Source of the DNA: Cardiocondyla obscurior
Lineage: Eukaryota; Arthropoda; Insecta; Hymenoptera; Formicidae
Length of the DNA: 64,000 nt
Reading direction: 5' to 3'
NCBI RefSeq assembly: GCF_019399895.1
Contig: NC_091868.1
Location: 7,503,593-7,567,592 of the forward strand
Made by a program: the position numbers and the translations under genes. Shown here piece by piece: positions 37,170 to 50,600 of this stretch (position 1 is its first letter; each line of letters begins with the position of its first letter). The notes under the pieces were generated by a model. That model did not search any database. It had not been told where the DNA came from and saw only the letters and a list, made by a program, of their open reading frames with translations.

Positions 37170-40100
37170 CGATCGGATCACTAGCGTGCGCAGCATTGAA
37201 AGATTTTTCCTCTATGATCGATTTCGATCTTCGCTCGTTTTTCGAACCCTTGTCCCACCGGCTCTAATCCGGAGCGTAGCGAAATTCTTCGTTCTCCGTT
37301 CTTAAAACACCGTTAAAACAAAGGCTTGTAATAAAAACATTAATTTTATTTCACAAATCGTTAGAATAGTCAAATTTTCATGGGATTAAAAATTTTCGTC
37401 GTATTATAATAACGTCGGTAGCAAAGGGGAACCTCGCGCCCATTCATTAAAAAAAGGCTTATTGGATTCCAGGTTTTCCTTATAATTAAAACCAGCTGTC
37501 GGAATAGTGCGCGCTATCTGAAACTTAAAAAACAAGGTGCAGCCTCGGTCGCTCGTATATCTGTTGCGCGGCCGGGATTCGGATATTTAAACTGGTCGTA
37601 TGTTTCACTATTTAATGTAGTTAGTCGTGGTTACGTTAGTCACGTTACGACCCGAAATAATTTTGAGACTACGAAACGCTCGACCGGTTCTCGTTATCTC
37701 GACTGATGCCCTCGATGTGGAGCTCTTCGATTATAAAAGATCCGAGGCGGTAGGCGATATTAGCTCCCCGAAAAGCTATCTCAGACCCGCGGATGAAGTG
37801 GTATCCTGTGTTAGCCTAATTTTCTTTGGAAGGCAGCTCATTTAAAATTCAATACGTAAAAAAAGCAGACCAATATTTTTCGAAAAGATACTGGTCTGCC
37901 GGTCTCGATCGCATTGTAGCTCCCAGTTTGAGACATTTCGAAACTCGACCTCACTCGAAAGGTACATGATCGATACGTGGCTACATTTCGAACACCTTTG
38001 CTTCCCGCTCGGAGCGCAGACGAAATCGGATTATACTGCGTCTTACACGAACCATCTCTGTAATCCTATTTTGGAAGCTTGAAAGATATCTACGGCTATC
38101 TAATCATACCTAACTGACAAAATACATAAAGAGATTTCTCGCTCTCACGTCTATTGAATAGATAATGCATCTAACTACTGTGGCACGCGCGAAGCTAATA
38201 ATCGTTTTCAATTTAAGTAAAGATAAAAAGAAAGTTTGCTTCCTAAAAAGAAAAAAAAAAAAAGAGAAACTCTCCTACAGTAACGTAAATTTTTTAAATA
38301 TAAGGAACAATCGATTTCATAAAATCATATTGGCATATTTTCTATTAATATTTATTTTTGAATAACGAATTCTCGGATTAAAAGCGGGGTGCGTCCCACG
38401 ATCTCGATAAAACCCAAGAGCGTTATGCCTCGGCAGAGTGCCGGCTTTTAAATACTGGTAATGGCGCTTAATATATCGCCGCCAGATAACAATCACCGAA
38501 GAAATGCAGCGATACGCGTCTTCCAAGTTTTACCTGGCTTTATCTCGCTAGGGTTCTATACAAAGGCTCGCGAAGATGCGAGGAATCGGATGTGGTAGAG
38601 CCCTTCGATTTTATTTTTTTTCCTTCGCTTTCGATCCCTCCCTCACCTTTCTTCTCCCGGGACAAATCCGTCTCGCGTGCGAATCGAAGATCGATTTTTT
38701 AGATGAGCTGCGGTGACGTGACGAAAGAAGTTTGTACGGCAGACAGACGAGACGCGAACGAACCTTGAGCTCGCGATCGAAGGAGGAGAGGCGTATAAAC
38801 GCGAATCGGTTCATCTACGTTTCACGCGATTTCCTTCTTGGCAAAATATCAGAAATCGATCTTGACCTTTCGAGATTTATCGGCCGAGTCACGGCAAAGC
38901 CGAAGCGACAACCTTTTCTCTTCCACTGCCGACGAATGTGCTCGCCAAAATCGGACGCGAACCGTCGTAAAGTCACGTTATCCGATCGTTCGGGCACGAG
39001 ACACCCACGTCGCGAGGAAGCGCGGCTAGTTACAGATTTCCGACGTCGCGATAGAAAGACGAGTGACACGTTCTCCGCGCGCGGGAGATGACGCCGGCGG
39101 CGACGCCTTGTCGCTCGCGGAGGAAGAACGATAACGCCGCGGCACAATAGCGCGCAAGCCGCGGTAAATTATCGCGTACGTTCCACGTTAGTACCGGCCG
39201 CATTCGGAGAATCGCTCGTCGCAGCCCGTAATTTTCGATGTAATAAAGAAGCGCATATATGGAGATTCCATTACCAGGCTCAGCTGTTTCAGGGTCGCGG
39301 TGCATTAAACAAATTTATACGGCACCTGACTGTCATAAAAGACACGCGGTATGCTGAGGCGCGCGTCATCGCGATCGTGCTTTCGCCGCTGTTATAAACG
39401 GCATACGCGCGCAACAGGCGGATCGTCTTCATAATCTCGCGCCGTCGATCGGATGGAAAAGAGGTGAAAAATAAACGAACGACGGGAGAGGAGGAGTTCG
39501 ATCGCGCGAACGAGCGATGTGGAGATCGGCGCGACGACGGGGCCTCATCCTCATCCCCGGCGACGAGGGGTCATCGCGGAGACGCAGGAGAGTGCGGGTG
39601 GGTCACGGGGGGTCAAGAGGCTGCTGGCACGCGGGGTTGACGGATAAACATAATGATTTAATGACCATTTCGTACGCGAACGACACAAAATTCTATGATC
39701 GCGGCGCCTAATGACACGGCACTTGCCACGAGGCTGCAATTATTTTGCGGCACGTTGGATACGCGAGTGACGTCATCGCCAGCGCCTTCTCACGCCCTAT
39801 GACCGACCGATCGCGATGAGGAGGGCATATTATACTCGGTCTAAAAATTTGTCTAACGCCCGCGCGTAAGAGTAACCTTCTTTCCATTGTTTTCATTTAG
39901 ATTTTAGTATTACTATATTGAGATCCGTAATTATTATTGCATAAAGCTGTGCAAGTTATCGTGATGTCACGCTAACTACCTTATTACATTTAAATATCAG
40001 GAATGTCAAAGTCGAGACAAAAATCGCTCGGGCTTAGAACTCGTGAGTTTTTTTTTTTTTTATTAAACCCCGGACTCGTCGCAATCGCAAAACTCACTCG

Positions 40101-42121
40101 AGCGTCGCAACGATGCGTGGCATCTCCGGTCGCTTCGATACGTCGGCTGTACGCTTTACATAGTCTTCGAAATGTGCCCGTGACCGCGGTCAACTTGCGC
40201 GGGGTTACGCTCCAGTCTCGACCCCTCCCAAGAGCAGGGGAACGATCGCAATTTCTCCTTGCACAGGAGAATTCCATCCGCGCTAGGAATCTTCGTTTCC
40301 GAATCGCGTATCGAGATTCGCTAAAGTTTGGCCGGCATTATCGTGCCGAAAGAAGAGAACGCGGTTTCGCATAGAACATATCCGATATATCCATAAAAGA
40401 AAATGTCGTAACCATCAGGAAGCATCGCGAGAGCGCTTTATTCTCGGGGTCGATTATTTTGCAGATGATAATTGCGCCTCCGCTCAATAATCCCGATTCG
40501 TTTCGATCGCCGGAACGATTAGTCTTGGCGCTGCGTAGAAAAATACATTGAGCAATGACGCAACTACTGCTGGGTTTCTAAATCAGACGCGGAACTGGAG
40601 ATAAAATCGCGAATTTATCGCGAGCGCAGCCAGTAAAAGATTAACGCGTGATCACGAAGACTGTGTCCACGCGATGCCGCTGGACGGTGATAAATAGTCG
40701 ACGTTCCGGCAGAAGTCAGTAAACATAGAGCTTGATTTCAATATGAATAAACCGGCATTTCTAAAGCCATTTAGAAATGAAATATGTTGGTGCAAACATA
40801 TTTTTAGAATCTCGTAGCTGCCACGTGATGTTTTAATCACGATTCTCCCGTCATTTCGAAATCGACAACACCTTCGCAAAAATGTCAAAGTTATCCTTAT
40901 AAAATTTTAATAACGATAAAATAAAGAATGCCCCTCGTACAAGATTTTTGCACAAAAATCTTTCTTTTATATTGCAACAAGAACACGGTTAATTTTACGA
41001 CGAAATCACCGAATAGCCTTTTTTTCGTTTAATCACGAGCGCGACACTGGAACGGTCGTCCTCGTTACTCTAGGCCAATAAAAATACGAATCTTCGACGC
41101 ATCTTTTCCTCTCCCGCTTAAATGTCTAGATTGTCTACCGATCTCGTTAGGAGGAAATGAAACGATAGGAATGAGAAACACTCGCTGTCGTATACCTAAA
41201 AATTATATGTCTCGCGTGTGACGATAATTATAACATTAATCATGATCAACTCGCTTATAATGTCTTCATTACGACAGATAGATTGACAGTCGCGCGGCAT
41301 CTGTACGATGAGAAAGCTACGTAAAAATTACCGAGTAATGCCGGGCGAGAGTGGATAGACATTAAACGGAGCTCCAAACACGCGCGTGTACAAATTAAAA
41401 ATATTAACATTTTTTAATTAGCGCCGTAGGTATCCGTTTTTCGCGACCCTGAACTTTCGATTTAAGACGTATTCAGATCAGATCGTCTTGAATAAAATAT
41501 TAATAATCAAAAAACGAAAATCTATTCGGGAACGGTGCTGAGAGAACAGCTATTAAATTCGTCGATCGCGCTATTAAAAGTTGCCGTAAGGTGCCTTGCG
41601 TGTTCACGGGTATACTCCAATTCCAGTTTCACTGAATTATCATAATGACCTCCGAAGCGATCGTGAGATGGAGGTCGATTTCTAATTTCCCCGCTTGCGG
41701 TCGGTGCTCGCGGCTGTCTCCATAAATTCGGCGATTTACGCGCGATTGTACGGTTTTTTACGATCCGGCCAGATTTCGGCGAACGCCTTTGGCTACTGGC
41801 GAGGAGCCTTGAGAAACGCTATGAGCGCTCATCACGGCGATCACGATCGTCGCCGTTCGCATTTCACTAATCGTGAGAGAGGAATTTCGAGCGACACGCG
41901 AATATACGCACGAAATGCATATTCAATGTTCGCATTAACAAATTAAGAGAATTTTAATTTTTTAAATGTATTATTAACACATTGATAGATAAGCAAATTA
42001 ATTATACGAATATTTATTAATATTAGATATTTGAAAGTATTTTTTGTAAATAGGAAACATTCTTTTTCTTGTTTTATAGACTTTTGAATCGTATTAAATA
42101 ATTTCGATTTTTGATTAATGA

Positions 42122-42142
42122 TTTTTTTTTTTTTTTTTTTTT
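42122..42142. repeat. T21 homopolymer
   Basis: A run of 21 T at the end of an AT-rich island. No linked gene signal. Confidence 0.95.
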
Positions 42143-45100
42143 AAGATATGTAGTTATCATATCGTCTATATCATTCAGGCGAAGATAAATACGCTTACCT
42201 AAGATGAACGTGTGACACACAGGTGCGGTCGAGTCACGGGCAACCGGAAGTGCCAACGAGGCATCTCGGTATCGCAGACCCTTTCTCTTCGTTTCGCTTA
42301 CGGCGTACGTTTAATTACGACTTTGCTGATGTTATTCGCCGTGGGTTATCTTAATTGCCGTCTAATATCGTCTTATCGCGCTGTCTTCCGCTCGTGCAAT
42401 CAAGAAGACGCGAACGGACCGGCGAAACTTATATAACACATTCTGTTGTAGATCCGCGCAATTTTCCCCATGTCGTCCGCGTCAATAAACGCAAACGCGG
42501 CGATGTAAATCGCGCGAATTTTCTTTACGGTACATACGACTCGGCGGATATTTTCAATCAACGTACCGCGGCCTTGCAATACAATTTTATCGCGCGCATC
42601 CTTTGACGTCGGTATTTTTCGCGGATAGGAAAGGACAAAAGTGCCTGGTAATACACGTCGACAAGCACGAAAATAGAATGATACGCGGCGATTGCATTGC
42701 GATCGTGTTCGATCCACGCGGCCGGGGCGGTGATCGTGCGCTTTGCTCGTATGCGCTTATATACGCGGACGAGCGTATCGGCGCGGGCATGGATCGCCAT
42801 TCGGCAATGCGCGCGATGAAAAGTCGTTACATCTTTCACGCGGCGGCGCGGCGCGGTGCGGCGTGGACGGAATCAACCGGCCCTTAACATGTAATTCGAA
42901 GTGTTAACGTTATTATAACGTCGGTTCCCAGCCCCGTCCCGATGATTATGCGGTTAAAGCGTGCCGAGGCCCATAGAGCTCGCCCGGCTACAAAGCGGCT
43001 GACTTGTAAAGGATGTAGTGCCGTACGTCCGTTAATAGCTGACATCGTGAATGGCGGGAATTTCATGCCTTTCCCTCCGCGACAGGTTCCTATCCACCTC
43101 TCCGGTTTTCTTTCGCTCGTTCCGTGTCATAATGAACGAGACATCTGTATCCACGGCCAAGAACGTGGCCTAGGTTTGCACTAACGCGATCGCGACACTC
43201 CGATTCCTCTCCCGCGCAAAAAGGTTAACGACACCGCCACGCCACACGGCCACCTAGGCCACTCGCTCACGTTTGCGGTGCCTAAGAGGATTAGAATACG
43301 ACGACAGTCTATTATACGGTTTCACGGTTGCGCCCAACACCTCCGAGATTACGATCTTTTATCAAATTTTGACATTCAGACAATATTGCGATCTTCAAAA
43401 TCCGATTGACGTTGCTAGCATTCTCATTTTCGGATCTTAATTCCAGGAAAGATCTTGAATATAAAACACAGAAAATAAATTATGTTCTTCTCAGCCATGA
43501 AAATTAGATAACAATAAATGGGATAAAGTTATACAAAAGCGGTTTCATATAAAAAAAAAAAATATTGATCGTTTAAATATCATTCGAAATATATCCGGCA
43601 CGCAGAAGATTAGGATATTTTTCCGACTTATCTAGCCGCAACCTAACGCGACCTCGGGTACGCCTGTGCGAAGCACGAGTTAGCCGGTGCTGAAACATTC
43701 CCGGAGTTCGCCGGTAAATACAGCCGAGGGGGTTTTCCGTTTAGCCGATGATTTACGGCGCGAACGTGTCTCGAAAGGTGTCGATCGCATAATGGCGAGT
43801 CCTGTCGCCGTCGATCGCCGGCCGATATGGGTAATCACGGGGTGGCATCTACCCGGCCGCGATCATAACGATAATGGCTGCTTCGCGGGAAGACTTCATC
43901 CTACACGCTGTCTGCGCCGGTCGCTCGCCCGTGCTCTCGTGCACGGTCTCCGTCGATCGTATTAACTCCACCTCTCCACCGCGTTTCCACGCCGTCCCGG
44001 GTGAACCGTCGCGTTACTATACGCCGCTCTGGTTGTTGGTTACCGCCGCGACGCAGCTTCTTACCGGGGGCCGAGATATATCACGCTCGAGTGATCACGC
44101 GCGCGTGCGATAGCTCAAATCGATCAAGAAGCGGTCACGCTTTTTCATCGCGAGAAATTGCGCAAGTTTTTTTTTATTTTGCCAAATAAGAAAAAGAAAA
44201 AAAGGAAAAATGCAGGCGAATTAATTGAATGCGGTAATCGTCGGCGCGTCGCGCACATTCGGGATCGACCGGATCGGCCGGTGCATACAGCTGATACCGG
44301 GCAATCAGCGGGTGCACGTCTAAAGTAATAAACTTGGTCATCATCCACGATGATTTGTCGAAGTGAAAGAATTACAAGTTCTGTAAGGAGTCAAATTGGT
44401 AAATTGTTGTGTGCACGGGGCCGAGATCTTTGCTGGTGCATTTATCGGCGCTGGCAAAGTGTACGGACCGCGTTTCGCCGCGGCGCTTCGAAAAATCACC
44501 AAAATTGACAGTAATTTGTGACGGTCGTAATTTCTGGTCCTCCTCTTCATTCACACTGCGCTCGATAGGACCCGAGCGGTACTATCATCATCGCGCCGGG
44601 TGAGGTCGAGGCTCTCCATCCGCTGCACCTCGTGATCGGTGTGGTGTTACAGCAATTTCTGTAATATTGCCCACGTTGTTGTACGTGAGTAACGTTGTCG
44701 TGAGCTCTCGAACTAACAATAAAGAATCCTCGAGGCGTCCCGCCGGGCGGGAGAGCGGCCCTAAGCGGCCAGCTTAAAGCTAACGAGCCCGTGGAGTTCG
44801 TCGGCATCGACTTGCTCGCCGCAAGGCAACTTGTTTCCTCCAAATGCAGCTGACGATTTTCAACTCGATTGAACGCGAGCATCGCTCAAGCTCGACGGCG
44901 CGCAATCCACGTCGTCGCGCAAAAAGGATCGCTCGCTCCTATTCCAATTTTATTTTTACTCCGCAGCATTTTTTGCAATCGTCGTTTGTTACAAGTACCC
45001 TCCGGGTACGTTCAACTTTATGTTTTTATTATCGCGCCGTACTCGAGCGCGGTCCTTAAGACACCGGACGCTAAATAAATAATCTACGTGCTTGTCGCCT

Positions 45101-47635
45101 GCGTGTTTGCGGGATTAATTAAAATGTCACTAATTACGTTGCGCCACCCACGTCTTCATCGCGTTAATTGTTTCTCCACTCGTCAATTTGACACCGAATA
45201 GACTGTCTCTTCGATGACTCAACCGTCAGCAAACAATAAACCTCTCGTTAGCCAACTTCACTTTCGATTAATCTCCAATGATCTCGAGATAATCACACAT
45301 CACTTGTCATCGATTCTCAAAACTCTCGCGTCAGCGGAATGAACGTTGATTTAGGAAACACCTATAAACGTCGATCAGAAATTCCAGTGCCGAAGGTGAA
45401 TGATGGCGGCGATCGTTCCGGTTTCAAAAGCTCGCAATGACAGCATCGCGGTCGCATTTTACGCGGACTGTTGCCTACGCGTCACGACACCGAGAAATCG
45501 TAGCTATTAATGTCACGGACGGCGAGGATGTTCCCGTATTTGTGCGCTCGGACTATATGTCATTGAGTAATCGACAGGCGGCTATTGAATACATGCGGCA
45601 AACGCTGCCGCGTCAGGCGGCGGGTTCCTGGCATCATCGTCACGTGAGAAACCACCGGGTGAAAGTCACAAAATTCCAATCGCGTATATTTCTTCGTTTC
45701 ACGATTATTTATCGATCCCGGACGATCTCGTCCGCCCTCAACCACGCTAGGATCGACCGAATTCTTGCCTACCGTGGGTGTGGCGGCCGTGATCGAGGAT
45801 CGGGACGATAAATTTTATTGAGACGATTCGTGGTAACCGTCGACTATCTTAAAATTCGGTCGAGCGGCATACCGGAACTCGATCCCGTATCCCGTTCTTC
45901 GTCGCCTCGATATATTCACGCTTAGATCTTACTGCAAACCCTTACATACATCAAGTCAGCGAGCGTATTTTTACAATTTAGATTTTTAATTAGAAAATTA
46001 TCACATATTAATCACAATGAAATTTGATGGAAACGTTTGTTTTTTAATTCGGATGATCCGAACAATCGTTCGAGTTTACGGCATGAATAACCGCCTCTAC
46101 CCGTCCTCCCTTTCTTTCCGAAACGAGGAACCGTCGCTTGCCGCGGTCAGTCCATCGCCGTCGTAACTCAAGTTAGAAAACAACGTGCGTGAGCGTGTAT
46201 GTGCCCAGGTAGCGGTAAATTAGTAGCGTGGGGCCTAAATTTCGGTCGCGGTAGAAGAAGAAACGTCCCACGACGGGGGAGTCCTCGGATCGTCGTTCAG
46301 CAGCTCCTTCGCCTCCTCCGTCTTTCCTCGTTTCCCGTCCTTCTTTCTTCTTCGGTTCGCTTCTCTCTTTCTATCCCCCTCGGAACAGCAGCGGGGTCCA
46401 CGTTGCTCCAGACGTCCCGCGGCGCGATCCGGCACTCCTGATTAAAATTACTCTCCCCGAGATCCAGCGAGATTTCCGCGGCGAAATTTATGAAATTGTC
46501 CCGGTTTATTGTTTTAAATGAGCTTGCGTTCCCGAAGAGATCAGCGCCGGATAAGGAATTCCCTGTAAATCCACGGGGCAAGAAAGAACGGACGCGGGTG
46601 TGGACGGCAGTGGGGGCGGTCGACCCCCTAGAGCGGTACCATCGCGTCGTGAAAATCACCCGGAGCACCGAGGCTAAATCAGAATTAAAATTAACTGTCC
46701 CGCTAGTCTACCAAGTGGAAGCCTTGGAGACGATCCCCCAGGGGTTCCCCAATGGGGACAATGGCATTTGTTTTTTCGTTATTCTCTATGCTCCTTCTTC
46801 GGACATTATCTCTTCACCCGCGTCTCCTCGAACATGTTGAAATCGTGAAATATAGCGACGAGTCAGGTCGATAACCCGGTTATATATTTTTTATATATAC
46901 TATAAACTAGCGGGGTAATATAATTTTCTGTCGTTGAATTATTTTTAGCCGGCTATCAACTTGTATTATTTAACGGTGGAAGTGGCGATCTGCCGTAATA
47001 ATCTTTATGTACGTAGATATTGCGCTTAATGTAGACGTGATGAAATAATGAAAAATGACGTCGGTACGACGAATAGCCTTTGAGGCTGACCAGTATGCAA
47101 TGAGAGAAAATTATCTAGCATCGTTAGCCTTGATTCCACGTGGCTCACTAGCTCGACTCATTCTTGTTTAACTATTTTTAATTAGAATTAACGTTAACCG
47201 CGTCGCGTGATATCTCTTTTCGTTATTATCGCGAACGGAATCGTCGTCGATATAGCGTTACGAAATTAAAAATACCACCCTGGCCGTTTCATGGGCTCGC
47301 GATCCGAATGATTTCGCGAGCCACCTGCGTGCGCGAAATAACTTTTTTTGCGGATCCCGCAAACGGTTACTCCGTTAAATGGAAAATTGTCTGGCCTGGT
47401 CGGCCTTGATTCCGCACCGCCTCGCACTCCGACCCGTTCCATAATTAATCTTGCAGTTAACCTTTGGAAATTGCGTTTTCGACGTACTTGCGCTTTCGTA
47501 CGCGAAGCGAGATCATCCCGGCGCTCGACGAGACGTACACCACTCCCCCTCGACGGTTACATGCGTATCGTGAGAAGATTATGGAATCCCATCGGGTACG
47601 CGCATTCCTGCAGAACAGCAGGTGTGGATCGCGAG

Positions 47636-47663
47636 ATCGCGCACGATCTCGTCCCGGGACGAG
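47636..47663. other. Two adjacent short palindromes
   Basis: AGATCG and CGATCT form a small stem with a four-base loop at the left. CTCGTCCCGGGACGAG (47648-47663) is a perfect 16-base palindrome at the right. They overlap by a few bases and could form alternative structures. Function unknown. Confidence 0.6.
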
Positions 47664-50600
47664 GTCTGCCCGGATGATAGCGGGAGTTCTGGGTTATCTC
47701 GCCCGAGTTTAGCTCAATATCAATCTAATTTATCCCTCCGTTTCGCGAGCGTAACGGTCCCGGCGTCATGGGAACCGTGCCACGAGATCGGTACCAGCGA
47801 GCGGACAGATAGACAGACGGGCGTACGCACACCTCGCCCATCTATACGCCCGCTTTATGATTCGTAACGCTTCACCGGACACCAACAGCGGCTCTCAAAG
47901 CGTCGTTCCTGCTACGCGAAATAGCTAGATGGGATAGGAATTAAACTTTCAAATAATTAAATAATCGATTTTAATAATTCAGACTCCGATTTTTAACGTA
48001 ATAGTTAAGTGACGAAGGAAAGACAAGTTGGAAGCGGGAGAAGCGATTAATAAATTTGCCATGCCTACTTCCGGTAACTTTAGCGCGTGTCTCGTTAGTC
48101 CCGTAAGCCCGACTTAAAGAGAAATTAAATGCAACATCTCGTAGATGGGTGTCGACTCTGCGGGGACCCTATGCCGGGAGTACCGGGCTTTATAATAAAC
48201 GTTCGCAACATCGTGCTTAAGCACTAATGCTCGAGCGCGCGACGCGTTTTGCTTTGAGGTCCCACGAAAGCACGTGCTCCGCTACACGCGCGAGGCACTC
48301 GCCAAGTTTGTCATACGTTCCTCGGAGATCGCCGGCGTCGTTCTCGACGGGCGAGAGATTTAAGAATGCTACGGGTAAAAGACGGCGGAGAGACGCGAGT
48401 TAGCTTGAAAAAAATAAATAATTGTCTTACTTCGTAACGCGAGGCAGAGCTCGTGCTTAACGCCTCGGAGCTCAAAATATTCAGTTACGTTCAACAAGTG
48501 CAATTAAAGTTTTGAGAAATGTCAGATCACGCTGACGGCAGATAATTTAACATTACGTGCTTTCTGTCAGCGTTATGAAATCTATCGAGATATTACAACC
48601 GGCAATTCTTTTTTTTTTTTTTTTTTTTCTTTTTCACGCTGTCTACACTTAAGAACAAGGTAAAAAATACTGGCCGCATTCGGGAAAGTGTCAGTCCGGC
48701 TGTTAAATGATGATAATGACAGGAATAGCGCTCGTCGTCGATATATCTTGCTGTCATCGAGCGACGTTCGTTTCGTTTTTTCCGCGTCTTTTCTCGAGGT
48801 CGTCTTATCGGCGCGCGGGATTAGATCCAGTCGGCGGGTCAATTTACAAGCCACTTACTCGCGTGCAAATTACGCACGCACGGGGGATTTCTTTTTTTTT
48901 CACCCGCCGACTGAGAGCGTTTAATGCCGGGAGAATCCGGCTCGCCGTTGGAGACGATTTGCACAACGATTGCGTGTCCGGCGTGTCATCCCGCGACACG
49001 CCGCAATATAATAACGCTCAATTAACCCGAAAGGTTCGCGCGAAGATTTCGCAAGGATTGTGCACCGTGCGATTACGAAAGCGCCAGCCCGGCTTTGCGT
49101 AGCGATGTTTTAACACGGAACGCCGTGTAATTCCACGCCGACGCGCGGAATCGGCAATTAATTTAAAAAAATGAACGACGCTCGTTCATTCTCGCGAGAA
49201 ATCGTGTTTTGATCTCGTTAGGATATGCATGCATACTTAGCGAACGAACGCAGCGAATCCGAACATTCGTTGAGTATGTTATTTTTGTAGTGATTAATTA
49301 ATTTACGAATGTTGCGTCCGTTGGGATATATACACACGTTAAGCTAGTAGCGTCCACATCGAGGCACCACCGAGTTTTTAATAATGCCTGTATAAATATC
49401 AGGAACGCCGTAAAACGATCGATCATCCCACTTGGGAAATCTTGGAGAAATAATAATATCGCTCGCGCGAAATAAACGCCAAAATAAATCACGGAGTTAC
49501 AAGCATTAAATAATCGCCTAGCGGCGTAATCGCTCTCCGACTGCGCGCAGAACACTTCTCGTGATTCGCAAAAAGCGCGAGGAGTCGCGCGAGGCAATCG
49601 ATTATATTCCGGTACTCCGGTAGTTTGTCGCCGGCTCGTTCCGCCGTATTTTATCGTTGCGAATCCGTCCCCCGCTGACGATTAATACGCCGTGGATTTT
49701 GCCGGGTGTCGAGGACGCAAGAAAATTCTGTTTTCATCGCGGGTTCACCATTTTCGTGCCGCGTATGAGGAGGGCGGGGGGAGAAAGGGGGGGAGTAAGA
49801 AGGAGACGCCGCCGGTGCTCCGACGTAAATCATCGGGAATCGCGCGCGGTGGTTTTCCTCTGCCAGCAGGGCATCGGAACCCGGCTGAGGCCCCATGGCG
49901 GTGCAAATGTATAAATACCAGCCACAAATCTGCCAGCCGAGCTAATTTATAAATTTCACGCCGATCTCGTAAATGCGTTTCTGATTTAACGCGTTTAAAT
50001 TATCGCTAAACCACTTCTAACTGCCCGGGCATGTAGTCGCAATAATCTCCGCCGACACGCGGGGCCCCCGTGGGGCTTCGCGCGAAGATATCCCGCGAGA
50101 AGGGGTGCTCGCGGAGGAGGGGCACGGCCTCCGTCGAATAGCGTCCGCATAATCGCAAATGATACTTGCTGCGAGCGCGAGCCGAGGAAATATGGAGATA
50201 GCGAGATAAGGGGGCGACATATCGTGGTTCTAGTATTTACGCACGCCGGCCGTCGTAATTTTTCAGTCTTTGCTCCCGGCTCACGCCGTACTTCATAATT
50301 TGCCACCTACCACTCGCACCTGGTTTCCGCGCGTGTTATGCAAGACGACGAACGATCCTGGAACGTTCGCGGGAGTTCTTAATATCGTTTAATTTACGTT
50401 TACGACCCGAGTACTTCCCGGAGAAAATCGAATAATCGATAAACGGATATCGAATGTGCGCACCAACAGGACATATTACATCGAATGCAAACTATAGTCG
50501 TTTAAAATCGTCCGGCTGCCGCTATTCAGCGTTACAACTACATTGTCAGCGTGAGCTAGGCGTGCACGTGCTTTTAATAAATCTTCCGGTCAATCTCATT

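Larger units (their letters stand above)
36670..47635. other. Gene-free unique sequence
   Basis: No recognisable gene. AT-rich DNA at 36660-36890 carries the downstream part of a 229-codon plus-strand frame that has no domain and that runs through candidate introns. AT-rich islands lie at 38200-38360, 40890-41000, 41400-41520, 41940-42160 and 45950-46040. Homopolymers include T14 at 40048-40061 and T21 at 42122-42142. A TATAAAAG box lies at 37162-37169. An 11-bp inverted repeat built on CCTAGG lies at 43165-43175 and 43252-43262. CpG-dense blocks near 39000-39300, 42560-43100, 43850-44110 and 46200-46700 hold only unrecognisable frames. Confidence 0.55.

Noticed and set aside
36578..37267. 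229-codon plus-strand open frame, the longest in the window
   Set aside because: It begins inside a candidate intron, crosses the acceptor and donor of module copy 2, includes Phe runs from T homopolymers, and has no recognisable domain.
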